Positions 51,160 to 60,857 are shown, counted from the first letter of the stretch. The stretch: DNA of 64,000 nt from Christensenella sp. UBA7862 (GCA_002500135.1 DLSM01000003.1:1-64000); one strand, 5' to 3'. The notes: generated from the sequence alone by a model not told the origin. Program-made: numbers and translations.

Positions 51160-54100
51160 TTAAGCTGTTTTATCAGTTTTGATGTTTTGTTCTTCGGAAG
51201 AATTTTTGATTGCGTCTTCAAGTTTGACAGAAACAATCTTGCTGACGCCCCTTTCTTCCATCGTCACGCCATAAAGTGAGTCAGCAAGCATCATAGTTGG
51301 CTTTCTGTGTGTGATGACGATAAATTGAGTTTCCTTAGAAAAGTTCTTAAGATATTGAGCAAATCTTGAAACGTTGCTGTCGTCAAGAGCAGCCTCAATT
51401 TCGTCAAGCAAGCAGAAAGGCATTGGTCTTAGTCTTAATATTGCAAACAAAATTGCAATGGCTGTAAGAGCCTTTTCGCCACCGCTTAAAAGGGTTATGC
51501 TTTGAAGTTTCTTCCCTGGTGGTTCTGCAACAATTTCCACGCCTGCTTGAAGTGGGTCTTCGCTTTCTGTAAGTTCAAGTCTTGCATTGCCGCCGCCAAA
51601 TAGTTCCCTAAATGACTTTGAGAAGTTGGCTTGAATTTTTGCAAATTCAGCGTCAAATCTTGTTATCATTTCTTCTGACAAGTCTTTGATAATCTTTTGC
51701 AAGTCTTCCTTTGCTGTGGTCAAGTCTTGTGCTTGAGCGTTTAGTTCTTCATATCTTGTCATAAGTTCTTTGCAATCTTCAATGGCATTGACGTTTATAT
51801 ATCCAAGTTTTGAAATTTCTTTTTTAAGTCTTGAAATTTCAATAAGCCCTTGTTTTAGGTCAAAATTTTCCACTTTAAGTGGCAAACATGAAGCATAAGT
51901 GAGTTCATAATCTTCAAAAATCTTTTCTTGCATTGCTTCAATATCTGTGTCCACTTTTGCAAGAGCGTTTGTTTGTTGATATTTCTTTTCTTGCACAAGG
52001 CTAATTTCGGTCATGAGTCTTGCTTTGTCTTCGTCAAGTTTCCTAATTTCATATTGAAGATTTTGCTTAACTTGGTCTAGGCTTGCAAGTTTGCTCTTTG
52101 CCTCATCAATCTTGGCTTTAAGTCCGTCATCGTCATGACTATCAACACTTGTGTCCACCATTTCTTGAGCAAGTTCCACACTTTCTTCAATTTTTGCAAT
52201 ATTGGAAGAAATATCTGTTATGTTGAAGTTTGCCCTATTTATGTATTCGTCAAGTCTTGCAATTTCAGTTGAAATATTAGAAATTTCATTTTCAAGCGTT
52301 GTTTTTTCAATTTTAAGTTCAGTTATTGTGTTTTGAAGTTCATCACGCTTTGAACGAAGCTGATTGAACAATTTTTGATTATTTTCAATCTGCTTAGAGC
52401 CAGCGATATTCATATCGACATCGCCCTCAACGCTTGCAAGAGCCTTTGTAATAACTTCAATTTTGGTTGCGAAATCAATCTTTTCTTGACTGAGTGCAAT
52501 TCGCTCTTTATTAAGTTCGTCAACAAAAACAGATAGTTGCTCCAAGTTTTGTGCTTGTTTTGCACTTTCCACTTGCGAAACAACAAGTCTTGATTGCAAA
52601 TCTTCGTCAATTTTTGTAAGTTTTGCAAGTTCTGCTTCAAGGGTTGTCTTAAGGTTTTTAAATTCCTCAAAATTCTTTGAAAGTTTATCAATTTGAACGG
52701 TCAAGTTCTCAATTTCGTTATCTCTTGTTAAAAGGTTTGATGTAACAGCCTTTTTGCTACCGCCAGACATAGAACCTTGAGTGCTTACTACATCGCCGTC
52801 AAGAGTAACTATTTTGAAAGTGAAATTGGTTTGTCTTGCAAGCGAAACTGCTGTGTCTATTGTATCAACAACAACTGTTCGCCCAAGCAAACTTTCAAAC
52901 ACCGCCTTCAAACTTGAATCAAATTTCACAACGTTTGACGCAACGCCATATGTTTTGTTTTTGGCAACAATATTTTTTTCACTGTCACTCAAAAGTCTAA
53001 CTTTCATAGCGGTTATTGGCAAGAAAGTTGCTCTGCCATAGTTATTGTGTTTTAAATAGTTAATAAGATATTTTGCATCTTCTTCGTTTTTTGTAATAAC
53101 GTCTTGAACTGCCCCGCCAAGTGCCACTTCTATCGCCGTTTCAAAGCCTTTTGGAATGGTCATTGCAGAAGCAACAATATCCACAATTTTGCTCTTAAGT
53201 TCTACCTTGCTCTTTGCGTCTTGCATAAGCCTTTTGACAGAATAGTTAAAGCCGTCATAGTCCCTTTGCATATCTTCAAGCACTTTCTTTCTGTTTTGCA
53301 AAATTTGAATGTTTGAAGTGCTTTGAGCAAGTCTTTCATTGTTTTCTTTTATTCTATTTTGAACGGTTTGGAGTTGCTCTCTTGCTCTCTGTGCTTGAGA
53401 GGTTAGTTTTTCGTGAATATCTTGTGCGTTTCTTGAAATTTCTGTTGCTTGAGATAACGCATCTTCTTTTTCTTTAATCCTTGTCTGCAAAGAGTAAATT
53501 CTGCTATCTAGGTCGGAAATATTGCTTTGATAAGCGTCCTTTTGAGCATTAAGAGCGGATATGTTTGACTTGATGTCCGTCATTTTGGACAATTCGTCAA
53601 TCATTTCTTTTTGCTTCTTTGTTGCTTCGTCCTCTGCCCCAGTCAATTCGTCAACAATCTTAAGGTATTGCTCTGTCATGTCGTCAAGTTTGTATGAAAG
53701 CGTCCTAAGCCGTGCTTCCTTCACTTCCTTTTCTTGCTCGTTAACTTCAACAAGTCTAACAGAGTTATCTCTGTTTAATGTTTCTTTTGCCAAGTCTTCC
53801 TTTAATGATGACATTTCGTCAAGCAAAAATTTAAGTCTTTCTTTCACGACATTTGCTTCGCCTGTTTTCTTCTCAAGTTCCACAGTGTGAGCAAGAATTT
53901 TGTCGTTGAGTTCTTGCAAGGTCTTGTCAATGTTTGACACTTCACCCATTTTTGCGTCATAATCGCTGTTCATTTTGTCAAGTGATGATTGTTTTGACGC
54001 AAGTTCTTCTTCAAAGCCATCAATTTTTGTTTGAATGGCTTGTTTTGTGTCGCTTGCACTTTCATATTGATTTACATAAACATTGACTTCATAGGTCTTG

Positions 54101-54765
54101 AGTTCATCTTTGTATCCAAGATAAAGTTTAGCGTTTTCTGCTTGTTTTTTAAGAGGTCCCAGTTGCCTTTCTTGTTCTTGCAAAACGTCAAGCGCTCTGT
54201 TCAAATTATCTTGTGTTCTATCCAGTTTTCTTTCCGCTTCAATTTTGCGTTGTTTAAATTTTGCAATGCCTGCTGCTTCCTCAAAAATTGCACGTCTATT
54301 TTCTGGCTTTGCACTGATAATTTCTTCAACCTTGCCTTGTCCAATGATTGAGTATCCCTCTTTGCCTATGCCCGAATCGTGAAGAGCATTGACTATGTCT
54401 TTCATTCTGCAAGGGGTGCCGTTTATTAAATATTCACTTTCGCCCGAGCGATAAAGTTTTCTTGTAAAAGCCACTTCATCAAAGTTTAAGTCAAACATTC
54501 GTGATGAGTTGTCAAAAAACAAAGACACTTCGCAATAGGACATGCTCTTTCTTTTTTCTGTGCCATTAAAAATAACTTCTTGCATGTTGCTGCTACGCAA
54601 GAGTTTTGTGCTTTGCTCACCAAGCACCCACCTTATGGCGTCTGATACATTAGATTTCCCGCATCCGTTTGGCCCGACAATTCCCGTTATACCCGCATCA
54701 AACTTAATTTCAAGTTTGTCGGCAAACGATTTAAAGCCCACCAGTTCAATTTTCTTAAAGTTCAT
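51160..54765 (-). CDS. smc: Chromosome partition protein SMC
   Basis: ATPase that compacts and organises the chromosome with ScpA/ScpB. 1201 residues: an N-terminal head with Walker A GPNGCGKSNVSDAIRWVLGEQ (from residue 31), long coiled coil (about 165-500), hinge (about 500-660) with VEVALGGAVQDVI-like sequence, returning coiled coil, and a C-terminal head with signature LLSGGEKALTAIAILFAILR and Walker B FCLLDEIEAALDDSN. It follows rnc by 65 nt, across an imperfect hairpin; scpA and scpB are not in the window. Confidence 0.97.
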   Translation of the reverse strand: MNFKKIELVGFKSFADKLEIKFDAGITGIVGPNGCGKSNVSDAIRWVLGEQSTKLLRSSNMQEVIFNGTEKRKSMSYCEVSLFFDNSSRMFDLNFDEVAFTRKLYRSGESEYLINGTPCRMKDIVNALHDSGIGKEGYSIIGQGKVEEIISAKPENRRAIFEEAAGIAKFKQRKIEAERKLDRTQDNLNRALDVLQEQERQLGPLKKQAENAKLYLGYKDELKTYEVNVYVNQYESASDTKQAIQTKIDGFEEELASKQSSLDKMNSDYDAKMGEVSNIDKTLQELNDKILAHTVELEKKTGEANVVKERLKFLLDEMSSLKEDLAKETLNRDNSVRLVEVNEQEKEVKEARLRTLSYKLDDMTEQYLKIVDELTGAEDEATKKQKEMIDELSKMTDIKSNISALNAQKDAYQSNISDLDSRIYSLQTRIKEKEDALSQATEISRNAQDIHEKLTSQAQRAREQLQTVQNRIKENNERLAQSTSNIQILQNRKKVLEDMQRDYDGFNYSVKRLMQDAKSKVELKSKIVDIVASAMTIPKGFETAIEVALGGAVQDVITKNEEDAKYLINYLKHNNYGRATFLPITAMKVRLLSDSEKNIVAKNKTYGVASNVVKFDSSLKAVFESLLGRTVVVDTIDTAVSLARQTNFTFKIVTLDGDVVSTQGSMSGGSKKAVTSNLLTRDNEIENLTVQIDKLSKNFEEFKNLKTTLEAELAKLTKIDEDLQSRLVVSQVESAKQAQNLEQLSVFVDELNKERIALSQEKIDFATKIEVITKALASVEGDVDMNIAGSKQIENNQKLFNQLRSKRDELQNTITELKIEKTTLENEISNISTEIARLDEYINRANFNITDISSNIAKIEESVELAQEMVDTSVDSHDDDGLKAKIDEAKSKLASLDQVKQNLQYEIRKLDEDKARLMTEISLVQEKKYQQTNALAKVDTDIEAMQEKIFEDYELTYASCLPLKVENFDLKQGLIEISRLKKEISKLGYINVNAIEDCKELMTRYEELNAQAQDLTTAKEDLQKIIKDLSEEMITRFDAEFAKIQANFSKSFRELFGGGNARLELTESEDPLQAGVEIVAEPPGKKLQSITLLSGGEKALTAIAILFAILRLRPMPFCLLDEIEAALDDSNVSRFAQYLKNFSKETQFIVITHRKPTMMLADSLYGVTMEERGVSKIVSVKLEDAIKNSSEEQNIKTDKTA

Positions 54766-54783
54766 TATGTTTCCTTTTTAATA

Positions 54784-54824
54784 CTCTTGGCAAAAGGCAT
54801 ATTTTATACACCCTTTGCCAAAAG
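54784..54824 (-). other. Hairpin in the rnc-smc gap, candidate RNase III site
   Basis: Two 14-nt arms (54784-54797 and 54811-54824) pair at 12 of 14 positions around a 13-nt loop, directly after the rnc stop codon and just before the smc ribosome-binding site. No T-run follows, so it is not a typical terminator. A double-stranded stem in the RNase III mRNA would suit processing or autocontrol, but that is inference. Confidence 0.4.
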
Positions 54825-54830
54825 GATATT

Positions 54831-55529
54831 TTATGAATGTTTCCCCTCGACAAGCAAAAGTCTTAACATTTCCTTGTTTTCAAGCGCTCGCTTTGCACAG
54901 TCCATCTGGGCATGTTTCTTGCTTTCTGCCGAACTTCTTGCCACAAACACATCGTTTATGTATGCTTCTGCACAAAATACCCCAGGGTTGTTTGGCATGG
55001 CATAGGTGAAATACACAAGGTTTGCACCTTTCACTTTTTGCACTTCTTCTTGAAGCATTGTTTTGTAGTCAAAGTCCTTTGTTTTGCACGCTTTTGCAAC
55101 GTCTATAAATCTTAACACAAAACGCTTTGCCTTTTCAAGACTGCTATCTGTGTAAATTGCCCCGACCAAACTTTCAAACAAATTTTCCTTTATGCTTCTT
55201 GCAATTTCTTGCCCCGCAAGACTTCTTCCCACTTGCAAAAACTGGTCCAGCTTTTCATTTTCAATGATGTTTGCAAGGGCGTCACCATTAACAAGTTTTG
55301 CACGAAGTTTTGTCATTTTGCCTTCTTCAATGTTAAAGTTTGAATATAACTCGCTTGCAATAACAAAGTCCAATATTGAATCTCCCAAAAATTCAAGACG
55401 CTCGTTGCTCTGGGTGTGGTGTTCGTTTGCGTAGGATGAATGAGTGAAGGCGGTGTTCAAAATTTGCTTATTTTTAAATGAATAATGAATTATTTTCTCA
55501 ATTTTCTTGATGTCCGCATCAGTCATCAA
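54831..55529 (-). CDS. rnc: Ribonuclease III
   Basis: Cuts double-stranded RNA, including rRNA precursors. 232 residues: the catalytic domain with the signature NERLEFLGDSILDFVIASEL (about 42-61), a second acidic cluster near FESLVGAIYTDSSLEKA, and a C-terminal double-stranded RNA-binding domain (about 155-225: DYKTMLQEEVQKVKGANLVYF). It begins 11 nt inside the end of plsX. Upstream in Bacillus lie fab genes and acpP, but here plsX and rnc are adjacent. Confidence 0.97.
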   Translation of the reverse strand: MMTDADIKKIEKIIHYSFKNKQILNTAFTHSSYANEHHTQSNERLEFLGDSILDFVIASELYSNFNIEEGKMTKLRAKLVNGDALANIIENEKLDQFLQVGRSLAGQEIARSIKENLFESLVGAIYTDSSLEKAKRFVLRFIDVAKACKTKDFDYKTMLQEEVQKVKGANLVYFTYAMPNNPGVFCAEAYINDVFVARSSAESKKHAQMDCAKRALENKEMLRLLLVEGKHS

Positions 55530-56535
55530 CTTTCACCTCCAAGCCTTCAACTTGCTCTTTAATTTTTTCACAAAGCCCTTGCTCTGCCAAAGTCTTCACT
55601 TGGAATATTGCCTTTTCAAACGCCAAAGCGTCACTTGCCCCGTGACCTTTAACAACCAGTTTCTTAACCCCCAAAAGCATTGCTCCGCCATATGCATTTG
55701 CATTAAACTGAGATTTAAGTCTTTTGAAAGCACCTTTCATAAAAAGCGCCCCAACCTTAGACCAAAGAGACTGTTTAATATTCTTTTTAAGTTCTCCCAA
55801 AGCAAAACTTGACGCACCTTCTGTGGCCTTGAGAAGAATATTGCCATAGAAGCCGTCAGTTACAACTATGTCATATTTCCCGCTCAAAAAGTCCCTTGCT
55901 TCCATGTTGCCCACAAAGTTAATTGGCATTTGCTTTAGAAGTTTAAAGCACTCATGGCAAAATTCATTTCCCTTTTTGTCTTCTGTGCCAATGTTTAGTA
56001 GTGCGACTTTTGGGTTTTCAATTCCAAGATACGCTTTTGCATAACTTGACGCCATAATTGCGAAGTGGCAGATATTTATTGGCTTGCAATCAACATTTGC
56101 TCCCGAATCTACAAGCAAAACTTTTTTGCCGTCTTTTGCTGGGATAATTGGGCAAAGTGCTGGGCGGGAAATTCCCTTTATTCTTCCAATTTTAAGAAAA
56201 GCCCCAGTAAGAACAGCCCCAGTTGAGCCACACGACACAAGCCCTACGACATCGTCATTGTGTCTTAGTTCGTCAAAAGCCCTAACAAGACTCGAATTTG
56301 TTTTTGTTTTCACCGCTTCAGTTGGTGATTCATTATTTGAAATGACATCATCGGCAGGCAAAATTTCAATTCGCTCTTTGTCATAAGTCTGACTTGCAAG
56401 AAACCCCTCTATTTCATCCTTTTTGCCAGATAGAACAATTCTTAGGTCTTTATCCTTATTTGTAGCGTTACAAGCACCTTGCACTGCGACCTTTGCACCC
56501 AAATCATTTCCATAACAATCAACAACAATTTTCAT
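55519..56535 (-). CDS. plsX: Phosphate acyltransferase PlsX
   Basis: Makes acyl-phosphate from acyl-ACP, feeding PlsY in phospholipid synthesis. The ATG at 56535 (MKIVVDCYGNDLGAKVAVQGA) has GGAGA upstream; the ATG at 56547 overlaps that site. 338 residues. The family motifs are visible: the start DCYGNDLG (Gly-Asp replaced by Tyr-Gly-Asn in the usual DAMGGDxxP), LVDSGANVDCKP, and GFYGNILLKATEGAS. The variant DCYGND in place of DAMGGD is notable. plsX is followed by rnc; fabD, fabG and acpP, often between them, are absent. Confidence 0.92.
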   Translation of the reverse strand: MKIVVDCYGNDLGAKVAVQGACNATNKDKDLRIVLSGKKDEIEGFLASQTYDKERIEILPADDVISNNESPTEAVKTKTNSSLVRAFDELRHNDDVVGLVSCGSTGAVLTGAFLKIGRIKGISRPALCPIIPAKDGKKVLLVDSGANVDCKPINICHFAIMASSYAKAYLGIENPKVALLNIGTEDKKGNEFCHECFKLLKQMPINFVGNMEARDFLSGKYDIVVTDGFYGNILLKATEGASSFALGELKKNIKQSLWSKVGALFMKGAFKRLKSQFNANAYGGAMLLGVKKLVVKGHGASDALAFEKAIFQVKTLAEQGLCEKIKEQVEGLEVKVDD

Positions 56536-56558
56536 ATTTCTCTCCATTTTTACATAAC

Positions 56559-56587
56559 ATTATAGCAACTTTTTTCTCAAACACAAA
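56559..56587 (-). promoter_or_regulatory. plsX promoter
   Basis: Extended -10 element TGCTATAAT (TATAAT at 56559-56564) with a weak -35 (TTTGTG, 56582-56587) at 17 nt. It sits just after the lysC terminator. Confidence 0.6.
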
Positions 56588-56620
56588 CAAAAATAGCAAC
56601 ATAATTTGCGTTTATGTTGC
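56586..56620 (-). terminator. Terminator after the asd-dapA-dapB-lysC operon
   Basis: Perfect 9-bp stem GCAACATAA/TTATGTTGC (56612-56620 with 56596-56604), 7-nt loop, followed by a T-rich run on the minus strand, about 35 nt beyond the lysC stop codon. Confidence 0.85.
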
Positions 56621-56655
56621 CATTTCTTTCCTTTTTTCTAATAAATGAGCGTCAT

Positions 56656-57960
56656 TTAGTCGTTGCAAAACAGATTTTTATGCAAAGTTTTCAGCACTCG
56701 TTCAAAGTCTTTTTGCGGGAAGCCAAATATAATAGACAACCCTTGAGTGCTTTTGTTCAGCATATAAATTTTTGTGCCAAGCGAGTAAATTTCATCAAAA
56801 ACCTTTCTTTCCGTCTTTCTATCAAAAGTTGCTCCAACAACACTTACAAGTGCCACATTGTGCGTAATTCTTACACTGTCTGGTGACAATACAAGTGAAA
56901 CTTCCCTAACAATCTCCGCCAAAATTTCATCGCTTAATCCCACTTCTCTTGCCACAACGGAAATATTGTCAATGCCAGTCGGAATATGCTCCACCGTCAC
57001 TCCATTCTTTGAGAAAATGCTTGACACTTCAGATAACTTTCCTAAGGACGAATTTATATTAAACTTTTCAAATGAAACAATGCAAAATCCCTTTTGCCCC
57101 GCAATTCCTGTAAGTTTTTTTTGTTTACATTTTGGCATAATAAAACTTCCTTTACAGGCAGGGTTGAAGGTGTTTCTTAAATTTAAGACAATGTTGTTTT
57201 CTCGCAAAAATCTTGTGCAATCGGGGTGAAGAACATTTGCCCCAGCATAACTTAATTCCCTTAGTTCTGCATAACTAATTTTGCCGATAAGTTTTGGATT
57301 TTTTGAAAACCTTGGGTCACACTCCAGAAAGCCGTCAACATCAGTCCAGTTTTCATAAACTTTTGCCCCACACAACACCGAAACAACAGCCCCAGTTATA
57401 TCTGACCCGCCACGAGAGAAAACTTTGACGTTTCCCTTTGCGTCTGCCCCATAAAAGCCGGGAATAATATATTTGTCAGTTTTATTCGTCTTGGAGATAA
57501 ACTTCATTTTTGATGTTTCAAGGTCAACTTTTCCATTTTCTGCAAAAGTTATAAAGTCCTTTGCATCTAAAAATTTATATCCCAAATATTTACTAACAAT
57601 TTTTGCCGAAAAGTATTCCCCACGGCTTGCCACATAGTCCAGTGTCGCACCAGATTTTATCTCGCTATAAAATGTGTCTAGCATTGCTTTTATGTCAAGA
57701 CGGGTGCCAAGAGCCAAATCAAGCTCAACCATTCGTTTTGCAAAAAAGTCAAATTCTTTATCAAAATTTTCGTTATTTTTTGCTTTGTTTTGACACGAGA
57801 TCAATGTGTCTGTTATCTTTATATCTTGCTTATTCCTTTTGCCGGGGGCGGAAACAACAACAAATCTAGCACTGCTTACGCTTACAATTTTTGCCACTTG
57901 CAAAACACTTTTTGCGTCCGCAAGAGAGGAGCCTCCAAATTTACAAACCAATTCCTTCAT
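56656..57960 (-). CDS. lysC: Aspartate kinase
   Basis: First step of lysine/threonine/methionine synthesis. 434 residues: KFGGSSLADAKSV near the N-terminus, the substrate motif SRGGSDITGAVVSVL (about 205-219) and the NWTDVDGFLECDPR segment. Two C-terminal ACT domains (about 290-430) carry feedback inhibition, likely by lysine given the operon. Start ATG at 57960. It is the last gene of asd-dapA-dapB-lysC and is followed by a strong terminator. Confidence 0.96.
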   Translation of the reverse strand: MKELVCKFGGSSLADAKSVLQVAKIVSVSSARFVVVSAPGKRNKQDIKITDTLISCQNKAKNNENFDKEFDFFAKRMVELDLALGTRLDIKAMLDTFYSEIKSGATLDYVASRGEYFSAKIVSKYLGYKFLDAKDFITFAENGKVDLETSKMKFISKTNKTDKYIIPGFYGADAKGNVKVFSRGGSDITGAVVSVLCGAKVYENWTDVDGFLECDPRFSKNPKLIGKISYAELRELSYAGANVLHPDCTRFLRENNIVLNLRNTFNPACKGSFIMPKCKQKKLTGIAGQKGFCIVSFEKFNINSSLGKLSEVSSIFSKNGVTVEHIPTGIDNISVVAREVGLSDEILAEIVREVSLVLSPDSVRITHNVALVSVVGATFDRKTERKVFDEIYSLGTKIYMLNKSTQGLSIIFGFPQKDFERVLKTLHKNLFCND

Positions 57961-58010
57961 TTTTCCTACCTATACATCATTGTATTAAAATGTTTTGAAA
58001 AAGGTTTTTA

Positions 58011-58763
58011 TTATTTGTACATATCCTCCATGTCATACATTCCGCACTTCTTTCCATGCACGAACAACGCCGCTTTCATCGCTCCCTCTGCAAAAACACT
58101 TTTTGAAAAAGCAACATGTGAAATTTCAACACTTTGACTGTCGTTTGCAAACAAAACTTTGTGCGTGCCACAAAAGTCTCCCGCCCTAATGCTGTGCAAG
58201 CCTACTTCGTCACTTCCCCTTGTGCCATAAGTGTGTCTTCCAAGATTTGCAGTTATGTGTGGTCTATATCTTTTTATCTTGTCAAGGAGCATAATTGCAG
58301 TGCCACTTGGAAGGTCAGCTTTTGCCGAGTGATGAGTTTCCAAAATTTCAATATCCCAGCCAGCAAGAATTTTTGTTGCAAGTTCCACAAGTTTGCCCAC
58401 TGCAAAGACACCTTCACTCATGTTGCTTGACCAAAAGACTGGAACAGTTTTTGACAAATCTTCAAGACGCTTTCTTTCGCTTGCTCCAAACCCCGTCGTG
58501 CCGACAACAAGAGCCGTCCCCGTTTTCTTGCAAAATTCCACCACTTGTTCTAAGGCTTTTGGGTGAGAAAAATCTATAACAACATCACACTTCACATCGT
58601 CAAAATTTGTCACAAGTTTTATATTTTCAAAATTGCATGGAAAAGTTGCAATCCGTTCCTTTGTGTCCACGCCGAACACAACATCAGCCCCCTCGAACTT
58701 TTTGCTTGCAAGCAAAATTTCTTGTCCCATTCGCCCGCAAAAGCCATTTATGCAAATTTTCAT
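58011..58763 (-). CDS. dapB: 4-hydroxy-tetrahydrodipicolinate reductase
   Basis: Reduces the DapA product on the way to diaminopimelate and lysine. 250 residues: nucleotide-binding GFCGRMG near residue 8, the VVGTTGF motif, and the catalytic ETHHSAKADLPSGTA (HH and Lys-x-Asp-x-Pro-Ser-Gly-Thr). The C-terminus has the FAEGAMKAALFVHGKKCGMYDMEDM ending. It follows dapA by 49 nt. Confidence 0.96.
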   Translation of the reverse strand: MKICINGFCGRMGQEILLASKKFEGADVVFGVDTKERIATFPCNFENIKLVTNFDDVKCDVVIDFSHPKALEQVVEFCKKTGTALVVGTTGFGASERKRLEDLSKTVPVFWSSNMSEGVFAVGKLVELATKILAGWDIEILETHHSAKADLPSGTAIMLLDKIKRYRPHITANLGRHTYGTRGSDEVGLHSIRAGDFCGTHKVLFANDSQSVEISHVAFSKSVFAEGAMKAALFVHGKKCGMYDMEDMYK

Positions 58764-58812
58764 TTCCCCTCCCCAAAGTCAGTTATTCTCTTTTGTAAGT
58801 TTTTTATGCTTT

Positions 58813-59688
58813 CTATAAAAATTTCTCAAGTGCAGATAAAACAACTTCTTCATTTTTCTTTTCAAGTGGCGTAAGCGGCAAGCGAAGTTCGTTTTTACAC
58901 AAACCCATATGACTTAATGCAAATTTGACTGGAATTGGATTGACTTCGACAAATAATTTTTTGTTAATATCCCACAACTCGTCATGAACTGCAAGAGCCT
59001 TTGCGACTTTCCCCTTTTTGGCAAGCGTCACAAGGCCTTTTATTTGTTTTGGAAGAATGTTTGCTGTCACGCTTATAACTCCCATTGCGCCAAGTGTCAT
59101 AAAGAGAAAATTTAGCCCGTCATCGCCCGAATACACTGCCATTTTGCCGTCAAGTCTGTGACAAAGTTCAACTATTTGCGAAATGTTGCCACTTGCTTCT
59201 TTTATGCCGCAAACATGCTTAATATCCGCCAACTTTTCTGCTGTTTCTGGCAAAATGTTAACTCCCGTTCTGCCTGGGACATTGTAGGCTATTATTGGAA
59301 TGTCAATGCTATCTGAAATTGCTTTATAGTGTTCTATTAGTCCCCTTTGAGTGCATTTATTGTAAAATGGAGTGACCACAAGCACGCCGTCTGCCCCACA
59401 TTTTTGTGCAAAGATACTTGTTTGAATGGCGGCTTTTGTGTTATTTGACCCCGTTCCGACAACAAACTTTGCTCTGCCAGAAATTGCTTGTTTTGAAAAC
59501 TTTATAACTTCTGCTTTTTCTTCTTGTGACATGGTTGCCGCCTCGCCCGTTGTGCCTAAAACAATAATTGCATCAGTGCCGTTTGACACTTGAAAATCAA
59601 TCATTCTCCCCAGTGCTTCAAAGTCAATTTTTCCTTCCCTAAATGGAGTTGCAATCGCCACTCCGCTCCCTTCAAAAACACTTTTCAT
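58813..59688 (-). CDS. dapA: 4-hydroxy-tetrahydrodipicolinate synthase
   Basis: Condenses pyruvate and aspartate semialdehyde, the branch point to diaminopimelate. The ATG at 59688 (MKSVFEGSGVAIATPF) has GGAGG upstream; the open frame continues 56 codons further but is AT-rich spacer. 291 residues, normal. The active site is complete: GTTGEA with Thr47, the proton-relay Tyr135 in IAYNVPGRTG, and the Schiff-base Lys163 in GIKEASGNI. It follows asd by 77 nt. Confidence 0.97.
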   Translation of the reverse strand: MKSVFEGSGVAIATPFREGKIDFEALGRMIDFQVSNGTDAIIVLGTTGEAATMSQEEKAEVIKFSKQAISGRAKFVVGTGSNNTKAAIQTSIFAQKCGADGVLVVTPFYNKCTQRGLIEHYKAISDSIDIPIIAYNVPGRTGVNILPETAEKLADIKHVCGIKEASGNISQIVELCHRLDGKMAVYSGDDGLNFLFMTLGAMGVISVTANILPKQIKGLVTLAKKGKVAKALAVHDELWDINKKLFVEVNPIPVKFALSHMGLCKNELRLPLTPLEKKNEEVVLSALEKFL

Positions 59689-59765
59689 TTTCCCCTCCAA
59701 ATTTGTTTTTGCATATTTTTTATATATTTTTATATTATTTTTTGCTACTTTTTGGCTCATTTTTG

Positions 59766-60761
59766 CTATTTTTCGTGCTTGTGATTTATAAGTTCTTGCA
59801 AAATTTGCACTGCATTTGTCGCAGCACCCTTTCTTATATTGTCGGCAACAATCCACATATTAAGAGTATTTTCACAGGAGTTGTCTTTTCTAATTCGCCC
59901 AACAAACACCTCGTCACATTCCTTGCAGAAAAGTGGCATTGGATAGATGTTTTTTTCTGGGTCGTCCATAACAACAACATTTTCAAAATTACTTAAACAT
60001 TTCTTTACTTCTTCCAAAGTAAAAGATTTTTCAAGTTCAATATTTACGCTTTCACTGTGGCAGTCAAAAACTGGGACACGCACGCAAGTGGCGGTGACTT
60101 TTAAATCGTCTTTGTGCAGAATTTTCCTTGTTTCAAAAATCATTTTTGTTTCTTCTTTTGTGTAGCCGTTATTTTCAAAGACGTCAATGTGTGGAATGAG
60201 GTTTGAGAAAATTGGGTGGACAAACTTTTCTGGTTTTTCACCTTTTATGCCTCGTTTTAGGTCGTTTGTGCCACGTTGTCCCGCACCAGAAACTGCTTGA
60301 TAAGTGGAAAAAATAACCCGTTTTAGTCCAAAAACTGTGTCAAGTGCTTTAAGTGGAAGCATTGCTTGAATGGTAGAACAATTTGGATTGGCGATTATGC
60401 CATGATGAGAAAAAATATCTTCTCTATTTACTTCTGGCACGACAAGTGGAACGTCTTTATCCATTCGCCATGCACTTGAGTTATCCACAACAACTGCACC
60501 CGCTTTCACAAATATTGGTGCAAATTTTTTGGACAATTCTCCCCCGCACGAAAACAATGCATAGTCAATATCTTTGCCCGCAATATTTTCTTCGCAAAGT
60601 TCCATAACTTCCACTTCTTCGCCAAACATTTTTATTATTTTGCCAGCACTCTTTTTGCTTGCATAAAGAAAAAATTTATCCGCACGGATATTCCTTTCGT
60701 GCAGAACTTCAACAAATTTGCCACCGACTTTGCCAGTGACGCCAACTATTGCAATATTCAT
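59766..60761 (-). CDS. asd: Aspartate-semialdehyde dehydrogenase
   Basis: Reduces aspartyl phosphate to aspartate semialdehyde. 331 residues: the NADP-binding GVTGKVGGKFVEVL (about 7-20), SSAWRMDKDVPLVVPEVN, the catalytic Cys128 in ANPNCSTIQAMLPLK, and the C-terminal VPVFDCHSESVNIELE with the catalytic His. It is the first gene of asd-dapA-dapB-lysC, with a good promoter just upstream and GGGAG before the ATG. No lysine riboswitch is seen before it. Confidence 0.96.
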   Translation of the reverse strand: MNIAIVGVTGKVGGKFVEVLHERNIRADKFFLYASKKSAGKIIKMFGEEVEVMELCEENIAGKDIDYALFSCGGELSKKFAPIFVKAGAVVVDNSSAWRMDKDVPLVVPEVNREDIFSHHGIIANPNCSTIQAMLPLKALDTVFGLKRVIFSTYQAVSGAGQRGTNDLKRGIKGEKPEKFVHPIFSNLIPHIDVFENNGYTKEETKMIFETRKILHKDDLKVTATCVRVPVFDCHSESVNIELEKSFTLEEVKKCLSNFENVVVMDDPEKNIYPMPLFCKECDEVFVGRIRKDNSCENTLNMWIVADNIRKGAATNAVQILQELINHKHEK

Positions 60762-60797
60762 ATTATCTCCCTAGGGCAAATTCTCACCCTTTAAAAA

Positions 60798-60827
60798 ATC
60801 ATATTCCAAATGCCCATATATTGTTAA
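60798..60827 (-). promoter_or_regulatory. asd operon promoter
   Basis: TTAACA (60822-60827), 18-nt spacer, TATGAT (60798-60803), right after the T-run of the upstream terminator. Confidence 0.6.
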
Positions 60828-60857
60828 AAAAACTTACCACAAAATCTGTGATAAGTC
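60825..60857 (-). terminator. Terminator upstream of asd
   Basis: A 10-bp stem with one G-U pair, ACTTATCACA/TGTGGTAAGT (60847-60856 with 60832-60841), 5-nt loop, then T7 on the minus strand. It would end the Hint-protein transcript about 220 nt past that gene. Confidence 0.8.
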
